Assembly (NCBI GenBank): GCA_036873135.1
Contig: JAPTYO010000007.1
Location: forward strand, 56,220,383 to 56,284,382
DNA: 64,000 bases
Direction of reading: 5' to 3'
Source of the DNA: Clarkia xantiana subsp. parviflora
Taxonomy: Eukaryota; Streptophyta; Magnoliopsida; Myrtales; Onagraceae
How positions within the stretch are numbered: the stretch's first letter is position 1; every line of letters begins with the position of its first letter. Positions 35,223-48,099 of this stretch are shown one piece after another. Made by a program: the position numbers and the translations under genes. The notes beneath the pieces are model-generated. The model did not search any database. It saw only the letters and a list, made by a program, of their open reading frames with translations, and was not told the DNA's origin.

Positions 35223-36549
35223 AATCCTAGATTACCTAAGCGAATAATGGATTAAACACCTAGGTATAGAATCGCCCTACGATCAGAAGTTCGATTTCGG
35301 GGGTTCTATCACGAATTAAAAATATAATTTTTATTTACGCCCTTTCGGTACTCAAATTACTTAATTTGCCAGTTTAATCATTTACATACATTACGCCCAG
35401 TTAATCCAAAAATGTCAAAATTAATCAAATTTTATCATAAAAATATTAATCAGATATAATCCTAAATCTAAAAAATTAATTATAACCTATAACTCTTAGT
35501 AAAAATGAAATCTAAAATACTAAAAAAAAAACTTCTAACATGCTATTTAAAATTAGTCAATTATAATTAAATTACTAATTAAATTTTACCAATTACATTT
35601 AAACAATTAACTAAATCTAACTAATTACATTTAAAATTTTTAATTAATTGTAATATAATAATAATAATATAAAACAGAAAATATAATAACCAAATATTAA
35701 TAATAAACTATTAATTGAATAAAAAAAATTCAACAGCGTGACCTGCAGGAGAAGGAAGATGGCCGGCAGCAGCCAGCGGTGGCCCGGAGCGGCAGGGCGG
35801 GAGGCCGTGGCGGATGGGAGCGGCAGGGGCGGTGCGAGGCCGTGGCGGCGGCCTGGAGGGCGGGGAGCCAGTCAGGGCGGAACAGGGCGGTCGGAATCTG
35901 GGCGTTCGGAATCTGGGCTACAGAGGTGAAGGCGGAACAGGGCGGTCGGAATCTGGGGAGCCGTGGCAGACCGGCGAGGGGGTGGCGGTGGCGTGGCAAG
36001 CAGGTGGTGGTCCGGCGCTGGCAGGCCGCCAGACGGCTACCGGTGGCGAGGTCACGGTGAACCAGGAAAAAAAAAACTAATTCACTAGAAAACAAAAATC
36101 GCACAGAACCCGATGAATAATGTATTATTGCTTCTTTTTTGGTGTTTTTCTGTGTGTTTTACAATGTAACCTAGACCCCTATTTATACTAAAAACCTAGT
36201 CTAGATTACAGATAAAATTTAAATAAAAAATGCTAACAGATAATTATTCTAGAAAATATTCCTAAGGATATTTATCTTTACAGATAATTATTTTTTTGAA
36301 TAAAAATTAATATCTGGAGATAAATATCTTACAGATAATTTTCTAAAATAAAAAGAAAACTAATTATTATATATATTTTTTAAAAAATTCCGAAAATATT
36401 AAATAAATTCGAAATAATTTAAAATATATTTATAATAATTTCCCTAATGTGCCCTTGAGTATTTTTGGAGACTTTGTGGCTTGACGCGTCTGGAATTTGA
36501 CATATCATGTGTAACGTCGTTACGTCCGGGTCAAAATCGAGTGTTTACA
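35222..36549 (-). repeat. 3' LTR of the non-coding element, 92 bp lost at its outer end
   Basis: It starts at GAATCCTAGATTACC, which corresponds to 42878 in the other LTR; bases equivalent to 42786-42877 are absent. It includes a GC-rich island at 35740-36060 with unstable open frames on both strands. Confidence 0.9.
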
Positions 36550-36689
36550 GTTTGCCCCTCTTTGGATGAACTCCAGTAAAACGTGTTCGAAGGGGTTCGT
36601 CCAAAGACGAGGAAACACTGATTTTGACTAGAAAGTATATTCTCTTCCAATTCTTCAAAGTCTTCAAGGTGGCTCATATGCTTATTCTG

Positions 36690-37470
36690 GTGCGGAAAGA
36701 TAAAACCTCTGTCGGCGGGACGCCTGTTGGCGGTGCCTCCATTAGTGATGCAGAAAGTATAGCCTCCAGTGGCGGTGCGGAAAAGTAAAGCCTCGGTCGG
36801 CGGTGCCCCTGTTGGCGGTGCCTCCGTTGGCGGTGCAGAAAGTAAAGACCTCAATCGACGATACCTCCAGTGGCGTGCGACAAGGAAAGCCTCCAGTGGC
36901 GGTGCGGAAAGTAAAGCCTCCAGTGGCGTGCAGAAAAGGAAAGCCTCCAGTGGCGTGCGGGAAAGTAAAGCCTCCAGTGGCGTGCGGGAAAGTAAAGCCT
37001 CCAGTGGCGTGCGGAAAAGTAAAGCCTCCAGTGGCGTGCGGAAAAGTAAAGCCTCCACTGGCGTGCGGAAAAGTAAAGCCTCCGGTGGCGTGCGGAAAAG
37101 TAAAGCCTCCGGTGGCGTGCGGAAAAGTAAAGCCTCCAGTGGCGTGCGGAAAAGTAAAGCTTCCAGTGGCGTGCGGAAAAGTAAAGCCTCCAGTGGCGTG
37201 CGGAAAAGTAAAACCTCGATCGACGATGCCTCCAGTGGCATGCGACAAGGAAAAGCCTCTAGTGGCAGTGCAGAAAGTAAAGCCTTATATTTTTGAGAAA
37301 TGCCTCTAGTGGCGTCCGATGGAGAAGAGCCTCTAGTGGCATGTGTCGGAGAAATGCCTCTGGTGGCGTCCGTTTGGATAAGGGCCTCTAGTGGCGTCCG
37401 TCGGAGAAGAGCCTCTAGTGTCGGAGGAATGCCTCTAGTGGCATATGTCGGAGGAATGCCTCGAGTGGCT
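36690..37470. repeat. 27-bp minisatellite
   Basis: About 16 or more close copies of CCTCCAGTGGCGTGCGGAAA plus AGTAAAG, with diverged copies (CCTCTAGTGGCGTCCGTCGG) to 37470. The unit length is divisible by three, so long open frames arise on both strands (36531-37487 minus; 36769-37309 plus); they are not taken as genes. Confidence 0.93.
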
Positions 37471-37839
37471 TGACGACTTGAATGCATGTCCCTAATTTTT
37501 GCCTAAACTGCGCATGACGCGAGAACTTAGCGGGATCTTTTTCTTTCATTTTTTCTTTTTTATCTCTCATATTCTTTCCTTTTGCCACGGTCAGAATTTT
37601 AGACCGTGCCCCTCGGTTTTCCTAATTTTTGCATGGATTGCCCCTTGGGGTTTTCATTCCATCGGGATTTTATTTTCTCTCCTTTTGCCATGATTGCAAT
37701 TTCTGAATTTTCTATCATGCCCATTTCCTAATTTTGCCTAGGCTGCCCTTTCGGGTTTTCAACCTAACGGAAGCACTCTTTTTTTTGGTACACGATTAAA
37801 CGGTGACTGTGACCCGTACTTTATTTCCCGTCACGATGC

Positions 37840-38830
37840 GAGAGTATTTGTAGCCATTTGAAGGGTGGCTGTGACCCTTTCCTCACCGTCTTCAATGTCG
37901 CGAGAGCTCTTTTGATTTGTAGCCATTTGGAGGGTGGCTGTGGCCCTTTCATTTATTTCCTTCGTCGATGTTCCGGGAGTGCTCTTTCGATTTGTAGCCG
38001 TTTTAAGGGTGGCTGTGGCCCTTTCAAATGATTTCCCGGCCTCACAAGATTCACGAAAATACTCTTTATATGTAGCCATTTTGAGGGTGGCTATGGCCCT
38101 TTCAACAATCTCCCATCCTCTCAGGATTCGAGGAACACTCTTTGTAGGTAGCCATTTTAGGGGTGGTTATGGCCCTTTATTTTGTAGTCGTTTTAGGGAC
38201 GACTGTGACCCTTTTTTATTTTCCCGCCCTTACAAGATTCACGGGGTTTCTCTTTTATCTGTAGCCGTTTGGAGGGTGGCTGTGTCCCTTTATTTTGTCG
38301 TCGTTTTAGGGACGACTGTGACTCTTTTTTATTTTCCCGCCCTCACAGGATTCGTGGGGTCACTCTTTTATCTGTAGCCGTTTGGAGGGTGGCTGTGGCC
38401 CTTTATTTTGTAGTCGTTTTAGGGACGACTGTGGCCATTTATTTTCCCGCCCTCACAAGATTCGCGGGGTCACTCTTTTATCTTTAGCCATTTGGAGGGT
38501 GGCTGTGGCCCTTTCACATATTCTCCGCTTTTGATGTTGCGGGAGCGCTCCTTATCTGTAACAATTTGAAGGGTGGTTATGGCCCTTTATTTTGTAGTCA
38601 ATTTAGGGACGACTGTGGCCCTTTTTTTTCCGCCATTTCAAGATTCGCGGGAATACCTTTTATATGTAGTCATTTGAAGGGTGACCGTGGCCCTTTTTAT
38701 TCGTATTTGATTTAGAGACAACTGTGACCCTTTTATTTCTTCACTGCTCTCACAATATTAGCACAAACACTCTCTTTATTTTCCTATAGCCGATTAAAGG
38801 GCGGCTGTGACCCTAAAGAAAACTGAGTTT
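37840..38830. repeat. Second tandem repeat family, period ~70-80 bp
   Basis: About 14 diverged copies of TAGCCATTTGAAGGGTGGCT followed by GTGGCCCTTT, with a variant GTAGTCGTTTTAGGGACGAC alternating. Confidence 0.88.
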
Positions 38831-40239
38831 TTTTTTTTTTGCTCTTTTTTTTTTTACTTTTTTCATCTCACCTTTTGCCATGATTGCCCCTGCAGGTTTT
38901 CAATCATGCCTCTCTCCCTGACTTTTGCCTAGGTTTTCAACCTAGCGGGAATTTATTTTTTTCTCTCTTTTTTCTTTTTTCAAATGGAAAGAAAATCTAC
39001 AGAAACTAATCAACAAAAACTATGTTACATGCCCCTATTAGCAGATTAAACCTTTTAATTTCTCAGAACTTCTCCGGAGGAAAACTTGTCAAATAAGTTG
39101 ATTATGTCGATGTCTTGAATGGAGGATCCTTTCAATGGGTGGACGACACCGACAATAATTTCTTCTTTTTCTTCCTCTCAAATGCTCTTTCATTAGCACG
39201 GTCGAACTTCATGGAATCTCGATCTTTTTTAATAGGAAGATCTTTGGATGTCTTCTATCTTCAACCGTGCTTGATCTTAACAAGAATGCCCCACGGCTAT
39301 TTCTGACTGGTTCATAATTCGTCGCATGCTGGACGAATGACCTAATTAATGAACACACATGGATGGTGTTGAGTTTGGCACAGTAGTCTGCAAATGGTAA
39401 ATTAGGCATAGATATCGTCCGAGGTATCTGGGATAAATTCAATAGCTGGCATAAGAATGGTCGGCGAGCGAGGAGCCGTACACGAGATGTGCTCTTCAGG
39501 AGTTTTGATTTGGATGATTATCCAAGCTGCACAATGAATAAGAAAAAACTCAAATTTTGGGGATAAAAATGATCACAACTTCTCTTACCTGGGAGTTGGA
39601 TTTTTCAGTGGGCAATGTGCTCGCTATGCGACTGGACCTGCTGCATGTCCTTATTCTCATACTCCACAACTTGTATATGTACACCTGCTGAAAAGTACAT
39701 GACCCTAGTGGCAGACTAAAATTTTCAGAACTTTTTTCGGAAAAGGATTCAGTTGATCGAGTCAAGCTACATTGATCGGCACATTGAATCTTCACGGGAT
39801 TCTCGATGATCTCTTGAAATTTTCTCAACTCCTGACATGTCCGATCTCAATGGGAGATGCCCCATGGTTACCGCTGAATGGTTTAAACCTGGCCACATAA
39901 CGGTTGTGTACCTCGTCTTGGAAAGCGTATGAATTTCACACATGGTAGGTTAAATTCTTCATATAAAATCTTCGAAGCGCTCATGTTTCACACGGTTGCG
40001 GCATTAGTTGAAGTGGTCATCCGACCAGCAAAAGAGTAGGGACACTCAAATCTCAAGGAAAAAATTAAGTACAATTTAACGTACCTCAGCGCTAGATATC
40101 TCGAGTGTGCAATTTGTTCGTTGTGCCACTGGATGACTGCATGTTCTTTTTTTGTTGCCCTATTTAGCCGGCATAACTTATGTGTACATGATACCTTAAC
40201 CAGGGGTACCTGAAAAGGGTGAATGAAAAATCAGTGTAG
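38831..40239. other. Non-coding interior of the nested element
   Basis: Pyrimidine-rich runs and low-complexity text, including two related passages (about 39050-39550 and 39700-40140) with similar words such as CAGAACTT and ACATGGATGG-like text. No protein domain is visible. Confidence 0.45.
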
Positions 40240-42300
40240 AGAATATGAGAAATCATGCATGATTTTTTGAAAACTCTAATGTCATTCATTTCATAATTTT
40301 GATTACTTTTTTGAAAAAGAATCAAAATTTATGATCAAATGTGTTTTGCGCCATCATGGAGTTTACTAAGTTTGCTGAGTGCATTATCTGGCTCGAACGC
40401 AGGACAAATGTTCAAAACAAAGTTTATTTTTTAAAAGGTTTTGTCGTCCTTTGTTTAAACTCAAATAGTAGCACTTAACTGCACAGTTAAACTATTTTCT
40501 CAAAAAAGAATCAAAACTCCCATTTTTTAAATGCTCGCTCATGCGAATGTTGAAATGACGATCTTGCCAAAAAAAGTGCAATACACCTTGGATAAGAACG
40601 AATGACACTTTGATTTTTTTAAATGCCCATGCGTGCTCGAAAGTTAAAATTCTACTGTTAAGAAAGTTAACTTACAACAGTTTACTTGAATAATGCATAT
40701 GAAATGCATATTTTGAAATGAAAATTTCAGGTGGATTTTTTAAAATAATGCAATTGAGATGCATGCGTGAATTTGAAAGCTCTAAGGGCTAAAAAGGAAT
40801 TACAAATTTTCCTAATTTTTTTTTTTTTTAAAAAAAATGATGCACATTGAATGCACTAGCAAAATTTTACAACTTACATGAAAAGTTTTTTTCCAAAAAA
40901 TAATGCGTACGAAACACATGCTTGAAATAAAACATTCTGGTAAGTAGTTTTTGAAAACAACACATGGAATACACGTTTGAAACTAAAGGTTCAACAACTA
41001 AGAATGTGTACAATCTATCAACATATTATTTTTCCTAAAACAATGCACATGCGATGCACATGAGATGCATACCTGAGATGAAAGTTCTACAGTCAATATA
41101 ATTTACAAGTTATCTGAAAGATTTTTTTGTTTTTTTTTGTTTTTTTAATGAGGAAAAAAAAACAATGCATCTTGGATGCTCAAAATTAAGAATCAGGCGA
41201 AAAGTTTTTTTTTTTTTTAAAGGATGCATATGAGATGCACAAATATAAACACAAGATGCAAACTTAAAAATAAAAGTTCTACAACTGAGAAAAATTACAA
41301 TTTACCTGAAAGTTTTTTCGAAAATAATGCATATGATATGCATGTATTTTGATTAAAAATTCAGATAAAATGTTTTTTAAACAAAGAGCCCTAAAACTAA
41401 GAGAGCTTATGGTTTATCTAAAAAGTTTTTTAAAATTAATGCATATTGGATGCATTATTAAAAATAAAACAATTCAGTTAAAAAGTTTTTTTTTTTTTTT
41501 AATGATGCATATGGAATGCATGTTCGAAATTAGAAACTCTAACAGTTAAAGCGGAATTACAAATTTTCCTAAATTTTTTTTTTTTTTTTTTAAGCAATGC
41601 ATATACAATACACTAACCAAAATTACAACTAACCTGAAAAGTTTTTTCAAAAATAATGCGTACAAAACACATGTTAAAAATAAAAATTCAGGCAAGAGGT
41701 TTTTTTAGAGAAAAAAATGCATATGAAATGCATGTTTGAAAGGAAGCTCTAATAGCTAAAGAAATTAATTTTTCTGAAACGTTTTTTTTTTTAAAGTAAT
41801 GCGTAACGCACTAACAAAAATTACAACTTACTGAGAGTTTTTTTTTTTAAATAATGCGCATGAGACGCATATTTAGAATAAAAATTTAGGTAAAAGTTTT
41901 TTTTTTTTTAAACAATGCATCTGAAACACATGTTTAGAAATAAAATTCTACAACTAAGGGATTAACTACTTAGCTAAAATTGTTTTTTTGGTTTTTTCTG
42001 AAAATAACGTATACAAAAAGCATTTTAAAATTAGAAGCTCTAATAGCTAAGGGGATTTAAATTTCCAAAAATGTTTTTTTTAACAACGCATGTATGATGC
42101 ACTAAAAAAAATTACAACTTACCTGAAGAGGTTTTGTATGAAACGCATCGTTGAATTTATAAATTCAGGTTAGATTTAAAAAAAAAAAAAAAAAACAATG
42201 CGTACGAGATGCATGTTCGAAAATAAAAATTCTACGACTAAATGACTAACTATTCAGCTGAAAAGTTTTTTTTTTTTTTAATATGCGATGAGATGAATGC
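40240..42300. repeat. Third repeat family: ATGCAT-rich, T/A-rich diverged tandem array
   Basis: Irregular copies, about 80-90 bp, share AATGCATATGAGATGCAT, AAAATTCTACAACTAA, TTACAACTTACCTGAAA and a run of T. Confidence 0.75.
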
Positions 42301-42764
42301 ATGAGAAATAAAATCTATACAAACAGTCGCATGATAACATTTACAACAAAAACAGATCACGTTAAGGGGGTAAAAAAATGTGTGGCTTTGCTCTACAAGG
42401 TAGGTTCCACTGATAGGTTCCCGACAAGGTGGTTTCCTCACCCCATTATAGGGATCATAAGACATTCGCAAGCGAGTAGAGTTTTTCCGAGCCGTACCGG
42501 CGGCCCAGCCGCTCCGGTCGTACCGTACTAAACCTCCGGGGTTCCTAGTCGCCCTGGGTTTTAGGCGTTTTGGTCATTACACTAAAGTGGTGTGTGCAAA
42601 TGCAAATAATGCATAATCCAACAAAGAAAAATAGTCAGTCATAAAAAATTAACTCCACACCTGAAATTACACAAAAACAATCAAGTTAGAATAACAAAGT
42701 CAAGTATGAATAAATAATAAAACATGGCAAATAAGCAAATATAAAGAGCCCGAACCCTCGATTG
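42301..42764 (-). other. Leader region of the non-coding element
   Basis: This single-copy stretch lies directly downstream (minus strand) of the primer site, before the repeats. It has a GC-rich patch at 42480-42570 and no convincing frame. Confidence 0.5.
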
Positions 42765-42784
42765 TCCCCAGTAGAGTCGCCAAA
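42765..42784 (-). promoter_or_regulatory. Primer binding site of the non-coding element
   Basis: Minus strand TTTGGCGACTCTACTGGGGA sits one base from the LTR terminus. Similar sites occur in Tat/Ogre-type gypsy elements. Confidence 0.75.
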
Positions 42785-42785
42785 T

Positions 42786-44214
42786 TGTCGGACCTAAAAT
42801 CTGACCTACGGCGAATTACATTTTGAAAATGTGTGATTTTGAAAAGAGTCGCCACTAGTTAATTGTAAGGCTAACTAGAATCCTAGATTACCTAAGCGAA
42901 AAATGCATTAAACACCTAGGTATACAATCGGCCTACGATCAGAAGTTCGAGTTCGGGGGTTCTATCACGAATTAAAAATATAATTTTTAATTATGCCCTT
43001 TCGGTACTCAATTTACTTAATTTTCCAGTTTAATCATTTACATACATTACGCCCAATTAATCCAAAAATGTCAAAATTAATCAAATTTTATCATAAAAAT
43101 ATTAATCAGATATAATCCTAAATCTAAAAAATTAATTATAACCTATAACTCTTAGTAAAATTGAAATCTAAAATACTAAAAAAAAAACTTCTAACATGCT
43201 ATTTAAAATTAGTCAATTATAATTAAATTACTAATTAAATTTTACCAATTACATTTAAACTATTAATTAAATCTAACTAATTACATTTAAATTTTTAATT
43301 AATTGTAATATAATAATAATAATATAAAACAGAAAACATAAGAACCAAATATTAATAATAAACTATTAATTGAATAAAAAAAATTCAACAGCGTGACCTG
43401 CAGGAGAAGGAAGATGGCCGGCAGCAGCCAGCGGTGGCCCGGAGCGGCAGGGCGGGAGGTCGTGGCGGATGGGAGCGGCAGGGGCGGTGCGAGGCCGTGG
43501 CGGCGGCCTGGAGGGCGGGGAGCCAGTCAGGGCGGAACAGGGCGGTCGGAATCTGGGCTACAGTGGTGAAGGCGGAACAGGGCGGTCGGAATCTGGGGAG
43601 CCCGTGGCAGACCGGCGATGGGGTGGCGGTGTCGTGGCAAGCAGGTGGTGGTTCGGCGCTGGCGGGCCGCCAGACGGCCACTGGTGGCGAGGTCAGCGCT
43701 GGTAGATTGGAGGTCACGGTGAACCAGGAAAAAAAAAAAAAACAAATTCACTAGAAGACAAAAATCGCACAGAACCCGAGGAATAATGTATTATTGCTTC
43801 TTTTTTGGTGTTTTTCTGTGTGTTTTACAATGTAACCTAGACCCCTATTTATACTAAAAACCTAGTCTAGATTGCAGATAAAATTTAAATAAAAAATGCT
43901 AACAGATAATTATTCTAGAGAATATTCGTAAGGATATTTATCTTTACAGATAATTATTTTTTTGAATAAAAAATAGTATCTGGAGATAAATATCTTACAG
44001 ATAATTTTCTAAAATAAAAAAAACTAATTATTATATATATATTTTAAAAAATTCCGAAAATATTAAATAAATTCCAAATAATTTAAAATATATTTTATAA
44101 TAATTTTCCTAAAATACCCTTGAGCATTTTTGGAGACTTTGTGGCTTGACGCGTCCGGAATTTGACGTTTCATGTGTAACGTCGTTACGCCCGGGTCAAA
44201 ATCGAGTGTTTACA
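42786..44214 (-). repeat. 5' LTR of the non-coding element (1429 bp)
   Basis: Complete from TGTCGGACC to GTGTTTACA on the plus strand. About 95% identical by eye to 35222-36549; differences include a shorter GC-rich island (one repeat of GGTCGGAATCTGGG fewer). Confidence 0.92.
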
Positions 44215-45543
44215 TATATATTAGCAATATTGGAAATTATTTTAAATAATTAATATTTCTTGGTGGCTAAGTTAAGTTTTTAGTGGACTTTAAAACCCTA
44301 CTTAGCCCACAAGACATATTTCGGCCGAACCCTAGGGTTTATGGGCCGGTCCAATTGCTAAACCGGAACGGATAAAACCAATCCGGGTTTTCTTAATCAG
44401 GTCGACCTAGTCGGGTCGGACCGTAGTAACTAAATTGAACCTAACCTAACCAGTTTTGAGTGATAAACTGAACCAAATCTTATTTTATTGAACCGTTTCA
44501 GACCAAACCAGATTTTTAAAATCGGACCGACTTGAACCGAATTTTAAAATTGGATGAACCATATTTTTAAATTTCCCGGAAATTTTAAAAATGTTCAATA
44601 AAATAGGATGTCAAATTTTAAAATCCAAAATGTTTTCGAACTTTAAATTTAGCCTAAACAGTGCTCTTAGGGTTTGTGTTTTAACAACGTTTTTCGTTAA
44701 AACCCTAATACCTAGTTTCGATTATGCGGATGGATCTCGGATATGCATGTGTTTGGGACTGGATTAAATTATTGGGCTGAATTTCAATTGTTTACTTTCT
44801 GCTACATATTTATTAGAACTGTCGTCTTGACTCAGTCAAGCTAGCTGGATATTAATTACGAGCATTGAGCTCTGAGATTTAAATATATGTATTGCGCAAT
44901 AGGATAGACATGCTATGCTGATTGAAAGTGCCTAGAATCCATGTCTAGAAATGTCGCATAATTGATTGTAAGCATGAATTGCAAAACAACCCCTAATATT
45001 TTCAAACATTTTTAAAAACTGAAAATTCCAGTCGCCAATTATGCATGATTTGTGTGGATGTTGCATGTTTTGACACGTATGCTAGGATGTTCAAGAATAG
45101 AAAGCATGTGATAATTTACTTTACGTAGAATTATATATGCTAGGAACATTAGACGCATGACGCGTAAGCATGTATTGGTTTGTTCGATTTTAATAGCATA
45201 ATATGATATTATGCATGCGTAAATTATCGGATAATTCCTTTTATAAAATTATAAGGGCCTTGGGAAAGCCAAGATCGGGTATACTTATTTGAAAATTCCC
45301 GTTCCGGTAATTTGCAAGATAATAACCGTTTTCAAAAGACTGATCTACTGGATTGAACACGACGGTAGTGTGAACTCTTTCACGGACCCCCTTCCCTCGG
45401 TTTACTGTCGGTCGGTTTGGTCTAGATGATTGAAGGATCACTATTTGTTGTATTCCATCTTAATAGATAATCTGATGTTTGCAATTCTGTAAAAATGTTG
45501 TTGTCTTCCTGAATTTGCATAATTATCAATGTATTAGTTTTCA

Positions 45544-46020
45544 TGGCTAAGTCGGTACGCTTCTATGAACCTTGCAATCTTGATGGTATAAACTATAATG
45601 AGCATAAGGAATATGTATTGGACTCTTCTCTGCTACGATTCTGAAAAGCAGAGAGGACAACTACGAATGAATATGGTAGTTCGTATGATTTTGGCAATGA
45701 GAGATGAACGTGATAGTTTATTTCCCAAGAATTGGAGTAGGTTCTTTGATAATTTAAATGCATATGTGATGATACATTCAACCTTGGTTTAAGGGGGTTG
45801 AAGAAGACTTCAATTGCAACCAGACAATGTCAAAGCTTGGTGTTCCTTTGCATCTGCCTCGGTAGAAGCAAGGATGCTAAAGCTAGAAATGTTTCAGTTG
45901 AATGTGATGTTCTTTTCTTTATCCATGGATGCCGGTGAAAAATCCGTTCAAGACCTTCGCAATGGAAGGTCAACATGGAAAAGATGTATAAGGTTGCCTT
46001 ACATTGACATGATTCAATAA
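45544..46020 (+). pseudogene. Copia gag remnant
   Basis: ATG at 45544 begins MAKSVRFYEPCNLDGINY, homologous to the gag start at 28980 (minus). It is followed by a stop after about 35 codons and, in shifted frames, UBN2-like text (DNVKAWCSFASASVEARM) to 46020. No zinc knuckle is seen. Confidence 0.75.
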
Positions 46021-48060
46021 CATTGAGTCTAGTTAAGCAAAGGAACCAAGGCAGTGAAGCGACAACCTTCTCAGCTCACCACAAGAGATCATCTGAAGTA
46101 AATTGTGATCCATATATCATGAAGTGAACTAGACCGTAAAAGGTTTTATACGATAATCCGATGGGTCAAACCCTGTTATTAAAGTGCGTCTAAAACGCGC
46201 CTCGTATGACATGTATATAAAGCCGTGAAACGCTTTATTTGAACACAAAACATTTGATATGATTCACTAGTGAATTTAATCAGATGTGATGTTCAACATG
46301 ACTTAAAGTTCAGATATGTATGGATCGAACATGAGACTTTCAGATTAAGAACTCTATCATTGTCATTTATCGTTCGTTGTTCGTCTGAATTACTAAAGTT
46401 TTAGTTATTTTGAAATTTGGAGTTATTGAATAAAGAAATTGTTGCTTGATTTGAAGCACAATTTGCTTATCAATTTAACGTTCCGGTCAAAGGGAATGGT
46501 CCGAAACGATAATTCAAACATACGAGTTAGAACCAAAATTTCGGCTAGGTAAAAGTGGTCGAACAAGACGAAAGGATCCACATACTCTGTCATCTCAGTC
46601 AGGTCAAACTGAACTGAATAAATCCATCAATCGCGTAGCTCTAAAAGGGCAGACCGACTTAACTCATCTTGTTTGTTAGTACTCCATTAAATGACATACT
46701 CCGAAATAATGTACATGTAAAACCGATTTGATTTTAAACTTGGAAACGAAACGATTTAAACCACGGGATAAACTGGTTTTAGGCACCACGCGCACGTGTA
46801 CCTCGAAAGACGGAACACATCGTTTCAAAGTACAAATTTAATAATGAAGTGTTTTAATAAATGAATGCTGAGTTTTCGTTTGGAAATAACTCAATGATGA
46901 CTACTGTGGTTAGAGGTATACTTCAATGCTACTACAATCTAGTAGTCTGTCAACTAAAGCATAGTCCATGAGGTGGATAAGTCTCTGGATGAGTTAACAA
47001 ACGAAAGGAAGTAGTCAGTAAAACGACTCTCCCACTATGAGCCTTGAACGAATACTTTGGCTAAAGCAATCATACCATTAAAAACCTCGAGGAACATATT
47101 TAAAATTACATTATGTTAGAGTTCAACATTAATTGTTCCTACAGATGAAATTAAGTTGACTCATATTAATGTAACACTATGTTCCAATAAAATCGGTTGA
47201 TGCGTTACCATAAAAGCTAAGGAATGATACAGGTGAAACCTTATCATTAAACTGCATTAATTTGCGGATTAAACAAGTATTTAATAAGAGTACGGTCTAC
47301 TCTTAAAAGGATACAAGTTTAAATTAGCTTGTAATAATGGTACCGTGTTCGAACATGACACATTTTAGAAATATGAGGGTTGATTTCTAATGCTTTGCGA
47401 AACGAAATGGACAATAGTACTGATCGAACCATTAATGGATAACAGAGATTCTCAGGTCCCACTTACTTCGAGTGGGAGAATTGATACAGCATAAGTGATT
47501 GATATGGTAAATGATGATGGAGACGTCTTCATAATAAATCCAGTGGGAGGTCTCACTCCCCCACACATATAATCATCACTAAATGCAAATGCGAATCAAG
47601 TCGAACCTGAAAATCATAATGCTGAACTAACACAACTATCCATTATTCCTAGTGGGAGGGAAACGACCAACTTGGTTCCAGATCCTAGTGATCAAGGAAT
47701 ACATCTCGGAGGTAAAATTTCGAGGCCGAGAGGTCATCCTGAGAAAGTTGTAGATCAAAGTTCTAGCACGGCCATTGTTCCTAGTGGGAGTGATGCTCTG
47801 ATAAGAAGCATTATTCCGAGTGGGAGTAGCGATCAAACTATAGATGGGATTAACGAACCTAGACATAGGCAATGAACTTCTGTCAGAGAAGTATCCCATC
47901 AAGTGAAACATTCGTACATGAACCAGTGACGGTTCAGCAAACAATGGAAGAACCTCAAACGAGAGAATTGAGGAAAACAATGGAGGATGAAATATGCCTA
48001 AATGAGAACAAATTCGGTTTCGGTTCTTAGTTGATTGATCTGCTAACCGCAGAACTAGAA
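46021..48060 (+). other. Degenerate Copia internal region without protease or integrase
   Basis: No open frame above about 70 codons. Short remnants near 47640-47880 contain repeated IVPSGS/IIPSGS words coded by TCCTAGTGGGAG. Integrase motifs could not be found on either strand. Confidence 0.5.
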
Positions 48061-48099
48061 AGTGAAATTTTAGAATTCACTACTGATGGAAAGTTGAGT

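Larger units (their letters stand above)
35222..44214 (-). mobile_element. Large non-coding LTR element (LARD-like, Tat-related)
   Basis: Two LTR copies (35222-36549, 42786-44214) enclose 6.2 kb with no retroviral domain. The minus strand begins TGTAAACACTCG and ends GGTCCGACA. The primer site TTTGGCGACTCTACTGGGGA (42765-42784) and the polypurine tract AAAGAGGGGCAAAC (36550-36563) set the strand. The interior is tandem repeats. It lies within the plus-strand Copia leader, which resumes at 44215. A non-autonomous derivative of a Tat-type element is inferred from the primer site and layout. Confidence 0.85.

Noticed and set aside
35730..36104. Overlapping frames on both strands in the GC-rich LTR island, repeated at 43385-43754
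   Set aside because: Open on both strands, variable between LTR copies, no recognisable domain; an LTR-borne island is simpler.
36531..37487. A 318-codon minus-strand frame and overlapping plus-strand frames
   Set aside because: They are produced by a 27-bp tandem repeat with no stop in several frames; composition is purely repetitive and both strands are open.
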